Of a DNA stretch of 64,000 bases, positions 41,459-48,941 are shown piece after piece. A program made the position numbers and the translations under genes. The notes under the pieces are model-generated. The model saw nothing but the letters and a program-made list of their open reading frames with translations, was not told the DNA's origin and searched no databases. Source of the DNA: CAYVQZ01 sp964453435 (lineage in GTDB: Bacteria; Abyssobacteria; SURF-5); the NCBI GenBank assembly GCA_964453435.1, contig CAYVQZ010000015.1, forward strand, positions 12,382 to 76,381, given 5' to 3'. Positions within the stretch are counted from its first letter, which is position 1. Each line of letters opens with the position of its first letter.

Positions 41459-42289
41459 TCAATCGGGCCATTCGCCCCTAAACGCTTCTTCGGCAGGTCC
41501 GCTCATGGTAACGCCGCCTGTCTCCGGCCACGAAATCCGGAGATACCCAAGCGGCACATGCACATTTACGATCCGGCCGGTAAAACCGTTCTTGATGGAC
41601 GCGACCGCGGATGCCGACGACCCGCTGCCGGACGCCAAAGTCTCGCCGCACCCGCGTTCCCAGATTCTCATGCGGATATTGTTTCGGTCAATGACCTGAA
41701 CAAATTCGACATTGGTCCCATTCGGAAACGATGGGTGCCGCTCCATCTTCGGACCGATTTCGGACAGCGGGATGCCGGAGACGTCATCGACGAAAATGAC
41801 GGCGTGCGGATTACCCGTTGACAGGGCGGTAATTCTGAACGTTGCTCCGTCGACCTGAAGCAGTTCATTGACGACCTCGCCCTCTTTGCCGAGCATGGGT
41901 ATTTCCGAACGCAGGAACTTCGGCCTGCCCATATCGACGCTGACCTCCTTGACCTGCCCGCCTTCAACGGTCAACACCTGCCGGTTGAGGCCGGCGAGCG
42001 TCTCCACCACGAAATCGGTGCTCCGGGTGAGCCCATGCTCGTAGACATACTTGGAAAGGCAGCGAATCCCGTTGCCGCACGTTTCCGCCAGGCTGCCGTC
42101 CGAGTTAATATAATGCATCCTGAAGTCGGCCCTATCGGACGGCATGATGACAATCAGGCCGTCGGCGCCGACGCCCGTGCGACGATTACAGATTTTGGCC
42201 GCGAGCGCCTGCGGGTCGGCAATGCTTTCTGCAAAGCCGTCCACAACGACGAAGTCGTTTCCGAGTCCGTGCATTTTGGTGAATTTCAT
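41459..42289 (-). CDS. dapF: Diaminopimelate epimerase
   Basis: A 276-residue DapF that converts LL- to meso-diaminopimelate for lysine and peptidoglycan. Start MKFTKMHGLGNDFVVVDGF, first active-site Cys in LAETCGNGIRCLS, NPHAVIFVDD and FPNGTNVEFVQV are as expected. The second active-site Cys, usually in ACGTG or ACGSG, is replaced: ERGCGETLASGSGSS. A Cys occurs seven residues earlier. It may belong to a variant group or have altered activity. It lies 13 bp after a HAD gene. The ATG at 42289 is fixed by homology. Confidence 0.95.
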   Translation of the reverse strand: MKFTKMHGLGNDFVVVDGFAESIADPQALAAKICNRRTGVGADGLIVIMPSDRADFRMHYINSDGSLAETCGNGIRCLSKYVYEHGLTRSTDFVVETLAGLNRQVLTVEGGQVKEVSVDMGRPKFLRSEIPMLGKEGEVVNELLQVDGATFRITALSTGNPHAVIFVDDVSGIPLSEIGPKMERHPSFPNGTNVEFVQVIDRNNIRMRIWERGCGETLASGSGSSASAVASIKNGFTGRIVNVHVPLGYLRISWPETGGVTMSGPAEEAFRGEWPD

Positions 42290-42302
42290 GAATCGCCACT
42301 CC

Positions 42303-43007
42303 TCATACCGGCGCGATTTTGAGCAACTCCCGCAAATCGCTAATCTCGTGTTCCGGCAAAGGAATTCCCGAAATCCGCTCTTGCCGCTGACGGTTAATCC
42401 ATACCATTTCAATGCCGGCGTTCCTGGCGCCGAGGATGTCGGTGTATTGCCCATCGCCGACATACAGCATTTCGCCGTTCTTGCAGCCCGCCGCCTTCGC
42501 GGCGGCATAGAAGATTTCCGGCGCCGGTTTCTCGTATCCCACCTCGCGCGCGTACACGGAAACAGTGAAGTACTTGCCGATCTCCAATGACCGGAGTGTG
42601 CTCGACCCGTTCGAAATGAGCCCCAGCTTATAGACGGAAGCAAGCTTCGGAACAACCTCGAGAGCGTCTTCAAACACGGTCAGCGTTTTATTCCTGAAAA
42701 GCCCGTATAGCTGACCCATCTCGCCCGCAAGGTCACTGTCGAAAATATCCACCGACTCCAAAACAGCACGCATGCATTCTCTGTACCAATCTCTCAGAGG
42801 CAGGCCGGTGTCCCCATGCTGAATGTACGTTGCCAGACGCGCGCGCCTGAACGTCTCGGCATCGAGTACGCCCGCCAATTCCCGATATTTTCGGCACGCA
42901 TGCTCGAGCGCTTTGCCAAAAGCGTGTTCGGCGTCCGCCTCATAATCCACCAGCGTGCAGTCAACATCGAAATAGATTATTTTGTGCCGTCGTCCCACTT
43001 GCTCCAT
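42303..43007 (-). CDS. HAD-family hydrolase (YjjG-like)
   Basis: A 234-residue haloacid dehalogenase-type phosphatase. The nucleophile motif is IIYFDVDCTLVDYEAD, motif II LISNGSS, the Lys motif GYEKPAPEIF and the acidic motif YVGDGQYTDILGARNAG. A helical cap of the C1 type lies between. YjjG-type enzymes dephosphorylate nucleotides, often non-canonical pyrimidine monophosphates; the substrate here is unknown. It overlaps the upstream methyltransferase by 31 bp and leads into dapF. Confidence 0.9.
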   Translation of the reverse strand: MEQVGRRHKIIYFDVDCTLVDYEADAEHAFGKALEHACRKYRELAGVLDAETFRRARLATYIQHGDTGLPLRDWYRECMRAVLESVDIFDSDLAGEMGQLYGLFRNKTLTVFEDALEVVPKLASVYKLGLISNGSSTLRSLEIGKYFTVSVYAREVGYEKPAPEIFYAAAKAAGCKNGEMLYVGDGQYTDILGARNAGIEMVWINRQRQERISGIPLPEHEISDLRELLKIAPV

Positions 43008-43900
43008 CTCTTTTGTTTCGCGGCAACGATAAGCAGCTTCCGGTCAGACTCCGAGTATCCTCGAAAATCGTACCATCCGTACTGCTCAACAACTTCTAAA
43101 CCGCATGAATTCAACAGGCGCAATAATTCCTCCGCAGTCAAAAGCAAGAAAGTCTCGCTTCTCCGGTTGCACAGATGACCCCACTCGTCATAATATGTGT
43201 AATCGATTGAGAACCGGTTCATGCCCTCCCCATTTTCTGCAGTCACCGGCCTGAGGCTGTGAGCCCTCATAAGTGTTCCCGTAACGTCTGACAGCAGGAG
43301 ATCAGGAACTTCATGGCTCGGATATTGTGAGAGGGCGTCTCGCAATTCCGAGTCAACCGAAACAACGTCCAGCACGAGTTTGCCCTCCAGACCCAAGTAC
43401 AATGCAATTTGGTTCAAAGCGCGTCTCAAGTTTACTTCCGAACCAGTCTGGAAAATCGTGTTCGATGAACAAATCGCGCAGGCAAATGCTCTTCTGAAAG
43501 GCAAAGCCGACATATCAGCTTGAACCAGAGTGATCCTCTCACGAGTTTCAAGCGGCTCTCTGGAAAGGTTTTGGCGGAACCGCCGCAGCACATTTGCGCA
43601 AATGTCGGCCGCCACAACGGAGATGCCGCTCCGGGCAAGTGGGATCGCCAACCTGCCGGTCCCGCATCCCAACTCGAGCACGGGCCCGCCAAACCGCCCG
43701 GCAATCGCAAGAAAAAAAACAATGTCATCGACGGCCGCTGCTTGCTCGACGTCGAACAGTCCCGCGACGTCCGGCCAATGTGGCGTCAGAGTGTCACCAG
43801 TCATCGATTCGTTGGTCGCCACTCGATTAGCCCTTTCGGCGGCGGTAATCCACCGACAAATATCCCTTGAAAAATCAGCGTTACGCAGCGGCGAAGTCAC
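42977..43900 (-). CDS. SAM-dependent methyltransferase, class I
   Basis: A 307-residue methyltransferase. Motif I is VLELGCGTGRLAIPLA, followed by VVAADICANVLRRF and LVQADMSALPF, with a long C-terminal part (SIDYTYYDEWG, LLTAEELLRLLNSCGLEVVE) of the Methyltransf_25 type. The start is GTG at 43900, which overlaps the arsR stop as GTGA; a longer frame would run far into arsR. The coupling to an ArsR regulator recalls ArsR-methyltransferase pairs, but there is no arsM cysteine pattern. Substrate unknown. Confidence 0.86.
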   Translation of the reverse strand: MTSPLRNADFSRDICRWITAAERANRVATNESMTGDTLTPHWPDVAGLFDVEQAAAVDDIVFFLAIAGRFGGPVLELGCGTGRLAIPLARSGISVVAADICANVLRRFRQNLSREPLETRERITLVQADMSALPFRRAFACAICSSNTIFQTGSEVNLRRALNQIALYLGLEGKLVLDVVSVDSELRDALSQYPSHEVPDLLLSDVTGTLMRAHSLRPVTAENGEGMNRFSIDYTYYDEWGHLCNRRSETFLLLTAEELLRLLNSCGLEVVEQYGWYDFRGYSESDRKLLIVAAKQKRWSKWDDGTK

Positions 43901-44322
43901 TTTTTCTTCCTTGCTCTCTTGGGGACTGCCGAAGCGTGATTCGCAAGGCGGTTCTTCAGATTTTTCGCCTTTTCCGCTCGCCCTTGACCTCCTGAATCGG
44001 TCCTCCCTGTCCCGCGCTTTTCCCACTTTCCGTCAAGCACTGTGTCAAGGGATTTTCTGACCGTTCGCGCGAACTCCGAACTGCTCATGCTGTAATATAC
44101 ATGTTTTCCGGCGCGACGCGCTGAAAGAAGCCTTGCCAGTTTCAGTCGCTCAAGATGGTGACATGTCGTCGCCGGAGTAAGGTTGAGATTCGCGGCGAGT
44201 TCACGTCCGCACATCGGGTTGTCTCGGAGAAGTTCCAGGATTCTCAGTCGAGCGGGCTCCGCAAGCACGCTGAACAGATGGGCGGCCTCTCTCACGTTCC
44301 TGCTGTTTTTTCTATTCGCCAC
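43897..44322 (-). CDS. ArsR-family transcriptional regulator with basic tail
   Basis: A 141-residue winged-helix regulator. The DNA-binding region is LFSVLAEPARLRILELL, then CGRELAANLNLTPATTCHHL and LLSARRAGKHVYYSM. It lacks the ELCVCDL metal motif, having only one Cys there (NPMCGREL), so arsenic sensing is unlikely. The C-terminal 40 residues are rich in Lys and Arg and end RKKK. GTG start behind AAAGGGG. It heads a nine-gene run and overlaps the methyltransferase gene. Confidence 0.9.
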   Translation of the reverse strand: MANRKNSRNVREAAHLFSVLAEPARLRILELLRDNPMCGRELAANLNLTPATTCHHLERLKLARLLSARRAGKHVYYSMSSSEFARTVRKSLDTVLDGKWEKRGTGRTDSGGQGRAEKAKNLKNRLANHASAVPKRARKKK

Positions 44323-44368
44323 GAAATTCCCCTTTTCCCGGCGAAACCAACGATTAGATGTATATCAA

Positions 44369-44398
44369 ATTATAACATTCAGGCCGTTTCGGCGTCAA
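44369..44398 (-). promoter_or_regulatory. Sigma-70-type promoter of the arsR operon
   Basis: Minus strand TTGACG (44398-44393), 18-bp spacer, perfect TATAAT (44374-44369), inside the end of the MFS gene and about 47 bp before the arsR GTG. Confidence 0.6.
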
Positions 44399-45590
44399 GG
44401 CGAATGCGGTCTTCGCCCCCCCTTTTGGCCAGATACACCATGACAAAAAAACCTATAAAGATCACCACCGCCAGGGCCGAGAAGACCATGTTCAAGCCAA
44501 AACGCTCGGCTATCATCCCCGAGAATCCGGACGCGAATGAACCCACTCCGAATGCCAGCGAGAAGTAAAGCCCGTATCCGAGGCCGCGTCCGCGCGGGTC
44601 GGTGTACTCGGCGATAAGATTGTTGCCGACCGGCTGGCTGCTGAAATGAAAAAGGGCAAATGTCATGGCAATGAAAATAAGCGGAAAATCGACCAGGAAA
44701 CTCATCAAAACAAGCATCGGGACCGTCATCAGCATCAGCGCTGCGAAAAGGTGTTCCAATTTAAAACGGCTGGTAAGATGTCCCCCTATGAACTGGCCGA
44801 CAACACCCACGAGAAGCGTGATTGTAGCGAAGGTTCCGCCCTTCAACAAATCCTGTCCCTGGAGGAAACCGCCGTTCAGATTTTGCGAAAAATACGTTGG
44901 CAGATATGTCGTGACCCCGCGATAACAGAACCCGACAAGCACTCCGACCAGCAGGAAGAGGGCCAGCCTCGTTACGGAACCGCTGGCGAGACGCTCGGGT
45001 AAGAATCTGCCACGCGGGTTGGACACCTTGACTTCCGATACCTCAAGGGTACCCACACCCATGGCTACCAGGAGGCCGAGAAGGCCGAACCCCAAAAACG
45101 ACAGTCGCCACCCATACGTTGGCGAAACCGCAGCCAGCAGCGTGGCAAGCAACGGCGCGAAGGCAAGCCCAAGCCCGCCGCCCATGCCATGGTATCCGAG
45201 AGCCTTGCCGATCTGGTTGACCTGAGTTGTTATGAGCGTGGTGCCGGCCGGATGATAGAGACTGATAGACGCCCCTAAAGCGGTAAGTCCGACCGCCAGC
45301 ATGGTTGCCGAGCGGGCAAACGCGATAAAAATGCACGAACAGGCGGCCCCGAGAAGATAAACCATGATAATTCGCTTCGACCCGATTCGGTCGGCGATGT
45401 ACCCGGCCGGCAGCGCCCCCAGACCGAATGCCAACGCGAGAAAGGTCTGCATCCATCCGGCAGTGGAAATCTGTATCTGAAAGTGAACCACCATCGTGAG
45501 CAGAAGCGCGGGAAAAATCTGCTCGTACAAATGCACCATTGTGTGACTGCTGCCCATGAGGAGAACAATCCAGCGCTCGTTCTTATTCAT
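44379..45590 (-). CDS. MFS transporter
   Basis: A 403-residue, 12-helix inner-membrane permease. Motif A after helix 2 is GYIADRIGSKRI, and GLALGLGAL-like and YHPAGTTLITTQV segments give it a fosmidomycin-resistance/sugar-efflux look. The histidine-rich start SSHTMVHLYEQIFPALLL is also shared with that group. Substrate is unknown. Its end contains the arsR promoter, so the arsR operon starts independently of it. The ATG is at 45590, read on the minus strand from the end of the intergenic region. Confidence 0.88.
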   Translation of the reverse strand: MNKNERWIVLLMGSSHTMVHLYEQIFPALLLTMVVHFQIQISTAGWMQTFLALAFGLGALPAGYIADRIGSKRIIMVYLLGAACSCIFIAFARSATMLAVGLTALGASISLYHPAGTTLITTQVNQIGKALGYHGMGGGLGLAFAPLLATLLAAVSPTYGWRLSFLGFGLLGLLVAMGVGTLEVSEVKVSNPRGRFLPERLASGSVTRLALFLLVGVLVGFCYRGVTTYLPTYFSQNLNGGFLQGQDLLKGGTFATITLLVGVVGQFIGGHLTSRFKLEHLFAALMLMTVPMLVLMSFLVDFPLIFIAMTFALFHFSSQPVGNNLIAEYTDPRGRGLGYGLYFSLAFGVGSFASGFSGMIAERFGLNMVFSALAVVIFIGFFVMVYLAKRGGEDRIRLDAETA

Positions 45591-45954
45591 CGCTTTCCTG
45601 TTCCAACGTGATTCGCGGCATAGACTGACGAACTGCGCTCGAAACGGACACCCTCGATTCCCGGAACACTTTTACAACCCCCCGCGCCTGTTTCGACCAA
45701 ATTACAACCGTCGAAAAACACTCACCCCCATTCATCTCCGTTGCCGCCGGACCGGAAGCGACGGGCATATGAGGGTGACGTCACGGCGGATAATGTCTTT
45801 CGTTTCTATATAAGCGAATGGCCCATTATCGTTTTGACCGATAATGGGCCGCGAACAGTTTCGCTTGCTCTCGTTTGCGCAGATATTCGGGGGCCCGCAC
45901 AAACGAATTACGGTCACATGAAAAACTTATCCTTCCGACAAACCCGGAAAAACA
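45591..45954. other. Intergenic with a strong 12-bp hairpin
   Basis: About 360 bp with no gene. Holds the perfect inverted repeat at 45820-45850 followed by a small GCGAA-CAGT-TTCGC hairpin. Confidence 0.45.
45820..45850. repeat. Perfect 12-bp inverted repeat, 7-nt loop
   Basis: GGCCCATTATCG, loop TTTTGAC, CGATAATGGGCC. No T run on either side. Could be a protein-binding dyad or RNA hairpin in the leader of the MFS gene. Confidence 0.6.
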
Positions 45955-46194
45955 TCATCCGCCACTATTTCCTCGAGAATCCGCCTCCGGCTTTATGCTG
46001 TGAATTCCGTGCTGTTTCCCGACGTAGATATTATTCCAATTAGTCTCATCCGGGACGATGCTCGTCAGATGTGATTCCCGCACTGAGGAAATCTTGTTTT
46101 CGACGACCTCCGCAATATCGCGCGGGGAAACGACCAAATCATCCTGTTCCCTGAAAAGCTTCTTCGGGTTATTGTGTTCTTTTCTTGAATTCAT
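45955..46194 (-). CDS. Hypothetical 79-residue protein
   Basis: A small soluble protein of unknown family. It has a charged N terminus (MNSRKEHNNPKKLFREQDD), a central VSPRDIAEVVENKISSVRES helix and a glycine-rich end. Support for reality comes from a strong GGAGGTG eight bases before the ATG at 46194 and absence of any better frame. It is the only gene between the MFS gene and glnB. No partner or role can be inferred. Confidence 0.55.
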   Translation of the reverse strand: MNSRKEHNNPKKLFREQDDLVVSPRDIAEVVENKISSVRESHLTSIVPDETNWNNIYVGKQHGIHSIKPEADSRGNSGG

Positions 46195-46713
46195 ACCATC
46201 ACCTCCGAACACAATGGCACTCATAAAGTAGTATAAACTCCGAGGTTTGAGATGTCAACACCCTGCCACACCCTGCCACACCCCGGCCCGGCGACTGGGA
46301 CACCAGCCCCATTTACGGGGCTTATCCCGGATTTACATAGACAGAGTCAGCTTCGGTTTCCGGAACGCGCTCCGTGTTACTTGGCTGTCTCTTCCGGGCC
46401 TTTCCTAAGCAACCCGAAATCTCATTGGCACCCCGATGCTTCGGCGACCCGCCCTTCCGTGGCGCGCCAAAACGGTCCCACGAACTGGCGCATTTCGCTT
46501 TTTACAGCCGCGGCAGCGAGCGTGGCGGAAGCATTCATCAAATGGTTTGAAATGCCTGCAATGTGTGCACCTGCTGAAAATAGCGGCATCCCGCCAAAAG
46601 GGGAAGGGGATTGGACGGGCCTTGCTCGCGCAACGGATTTAATATAGAATTACTAGCAATTTCGGTCCGACAACAGGCGTCTTACAAACCAATCTCATTC
46701 CTTTCATGCTCCA
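46195..46713. other. Intergenic upstream of glnB
   Basis: About 520 bp. Includes a short tandem repeat of a CACACCCTGC-like unit (46257-46285). A plus-strand frame here has no ribosome site or family resemblance and is not called. Confidence 0.4.
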
Positions 46714-46729
46714 TGGTATTTTTCTTGCA
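46714..46729 (+). promoter_or_regulatory. Sigma-54 promoter of glnB-glnA
   Basis: TGGTATTTTTCTTGCA: GG and GC separated by exactly 10 nt, with TTGCA consensus. The leader to glnB would be about 170 nt. Confidence 0.75.
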
Positions 46730-46911
46730 CTCCCGGACTGCCCGGAGACACCGGTCGGTCTTCGAGACCAAGAAAGGGGACTTATGGCGAATGCAGTGAC
46801 AGTCGGACAAGTCGGGTCGGTTTTCGTCATCTTTTCAAGAACCCGGAAACATGTTTGTCCGAAAGCCGGGTCTGCTCTATTGTTCTTGGGACCCGAAAAC
46901 GAGGTGAGAAT

Positions 46912-47250
46912 GTGAAGAAGGTCGAGGCGATCATCAAACCTTTCAAGCTGGAGGAAGTGAAAGAGGCTCTCTCAAACGTCGGTATCAAAGGGTTGACCGT
47001 AATCGAGGTCAAAGGATTTGGCCGGCAAAAGGGACACAAGGAACTCTATCGGGGAGCGGAATACGAAATAGAATTTCTCCCAAAGGTGAAGCTCGAGGTG
47101 GTGGTGCCGGACAGCGAAGTGGAGAACGTAATTGACACCATTGTTTCCTCAGCGCGGACGGGACGCCTGGGCGACGGCAAGGTTTTCGTGAGCCCTGTCG
47201 AAGAAGTTATTCGAATTCGCACGAGCGAACGCGGCGAAGAAGCGATCTGA
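46912..47250 (+). CDS. glnB: Nitrogen regulatory protein PII
   Basis: A 112-residue PII signal protein. KKVEAIIKPFKLEEVKEAL opens it; the T loop KGFGRQKGHKELYRGAEYEI contains the uridylylation Tyr51; the B loop TGRLGDGKVFV and C-terminal RIRTSERGEEAI bind ATP and 2-oxoglutarate. The start is GTG at 46912 with GAGGTGA upstream, which gives the standard length. It is 111 bp ahead of glnA and shares a sigma-54 promoter with it. Confidence 0.97.
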   Translation: MKKVEAIIKPFKLEEVKEALSNVGIKGLTVIEVKGFGRQKGHKELYRGAEYEIEFLPKVKLEVVVPDSEVENVIDTIVSSARTGRLGDGKVFVSPVEEVIRIRTSERGEEAI

Positions 47251-47361
47251 TCGGTCGTCCCCCGCCCGGAGGCCAAGGATGTGTGGAAGAGCTTGAGAAG
47301 AAGGCGACAAGCCTGTTGCACGAGCATTTGGCGTTGCTGAGCTAACAAAGAAGGAGTAAGG

Positions 47362-48780
47362 ATGAAAATGAAGCCCCAAGACGTGCTCAAGATGGTTCGA
47401 GAAAACAACGTGGAAATGGTCGACCTGCGCTTCATGGATTTCCCCGGATTAATGCAGCATTTCGGAATACCGGCCGAAAAACTGGAGGAAACGCTGTTCG
47501 AGGAGGGAGTCGGCTTTGACGGCTCGAGTATTCGCGGGTGGCAGGCAATACACGAAAGCGACATGCTCGTGATACCTGATCCGGCGACGGCGTATATCGA
47601 TCCCTTTTACAGGGCCACGACCCTCGTACTCCAGTGTGATATCGCAGACCCCATCACGCGTGAGCGATACAGCCGCTGTCCGCGATACATAGCCCAGAAG
47701 GCGGAGAACTACCTCAAATCCACCGGCATTGCAGACACCGCCTCTTTCGGGCCGGAAGCCGAGTTCTTTATCTTCGATGATATCCGGTTCGACCAGAACC
47801 AGCATTCCGGATATTATTTCATCGATTCGGCCGAGGGAGTGTGGAATTCGGGCCGCCAAGAGAACCCGAACCTCGGGTACAAGCCGCGGTACAAGGAAGG
47901 CTATTTCCCGGTGCCCCCGACCGACTCGCTCGAAGACATTCGGGTCGAAATGGTGCGCACAATGATGAATTGCGGCCTTGACATTGAAGCCCAACATCAC
48001 GAAGTGGCCACCGCCGGACAGGGCGAAATCGACATTAAATACGACTCGCTGCTGAACATGGCAGACAAGTTGATGCGGTTCAAATACATTGTCAAGAACG
48101 TGGCCCGAAAGCACAACAAAACCGTGACCTTCATGCCCAAGCCACTCTTTGCCGATAACGGAAGCGGAATGCATACGCACCAGAGCCTGTGGAAAGACGG
48201 GAAACCGCTGTTCGCGGGGGACAAGTATGCGGGCTTGAGCGAGAACGCGCTCTACTACATCGGCGGCCTGTTGAAACATGCGCCTGCGTTGACCGCCTTG
48301 ACAAATCCGACCACAAACTCGTTCAAGCGGCTGGTTCCGGGCTACGAAGCCCCCGTCAACCTGGCGTACTCCAGCCGCAACAGAAGTGCGGCAGTGCGGA
48401 TACCGATGTATTCACCGAGTCCGAAAGCAAAACGAGTCGAATATCGTCCGCCCGACCCGTCATGCAACCCATATCTCGCCTTCTCCGCCATGCTGATGGC
48501 CGGACTGGACGGGATACAAAACAAAATAGACCCCGGCTCCCCTCTCGACAAGAATATCTATGACCTCCCGCCGGAAGAACTGGCGCAGGTGGCATCGGTG
48601 CCGGGCACGCTTGAAGTCGCATTGAACCAGCTAGAAGCAGACTCTGAATTCCTCTTCAAAGGCGACGTCTTTACCGAGGATGTGATAAAGACGTGGATAG
48701 AATACAAGCGGAAGCATGAGGTCGACGCATTGAGGCTCCGCCCGCATCCGTACGAATTCTACCTCTATTTCGACGTTTAA
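47362..48780 (+). CDS. glnA: Glutamine synthetase, type I
   Basis: A 472-residue GSI that makes glutamine from glutamate, ammonia and ATP. VDLRFMDFPGLMQHF, EGVGFDGSSIRGWQ, FGPEAEFFIFDD, the ATP/metal site KYDSLLNMADKLMRFKYIVK, the loop GSGMHTHQSLWKDGKPLF, NRSAAVRIP and KRVEYRPPDPSCNPYLAF are all present. The adenylylation Tyr is Tyr400 in KNIYDLPPEE, so it is probably the GSI-beta form controlled by GlnE. AAGGAG precedes the ATG. It follows glnB. Confidence 0.98.
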   Translation: MKMKPQDVLKMVRENNVEMVDLRFMDFPGLMQHFGIPAEKLEETLFEEGVGFDGSSIRGWQAIHESDMLVIPDPATAYIDPFYRATTLVLQCDIADPITRERYSRCPRYIAQKAENYLKSTGIADTASFGPEAEFFIFDDIRFDQNQHSGYYFIDSAEGVWNSGRQENPNLGYKPRYKEGYFPVPPTDSLEDIRVEMVRTMMNCGLDIEAQHHEVATAGQGEIDIKYDSLLNMADKLMRFKYIVKNVARKHNKTVTFMPKPLFADNGSGMHTHQSLWKDGKPLFAGDKYAGLSENALYYIGGLLKHAPALTALTNPTTNSFKRLVPGYEAPVNLAYSSRNRSAAVRIPMYSPSPKAKRVEYRPPDPSCNPYLAFSAMLMAGLDGIQNKIDPGSPLDKNIYDLPPEELAQVASVPGTLEVALNQLEADSEFLFKGDVFTEDVIKTWIEYKRKHEVDALRLRPHPYEFYLYFDV

Positions 48781-48941
48781 CCGCTTACGAGGCATCCGGA
48801 AGATATGTCCGGCGAATGCAACGACCGCATCCGCCTGCGGGGAAAGCGCCGTGAGGAGAACTCCACAACGGGAACTGTCGGAAACACGTTCAGAGAATGC
48901 AGACGCAAGGAAACGTATCGAATGAGCGCTTCTCGGCGGGT

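Noticed and set aside
46257..46285. Short CACACCCTGC tandem repeat
   Set aside because: Only two to three units of low complexity; no sign of a regulatory array.
46252..46647. A 131-codon plus-strand frame ahead of glnB
   Set aside because: No ribosome site, no family resemblance, and it lies in the regulatory region of glnBA.
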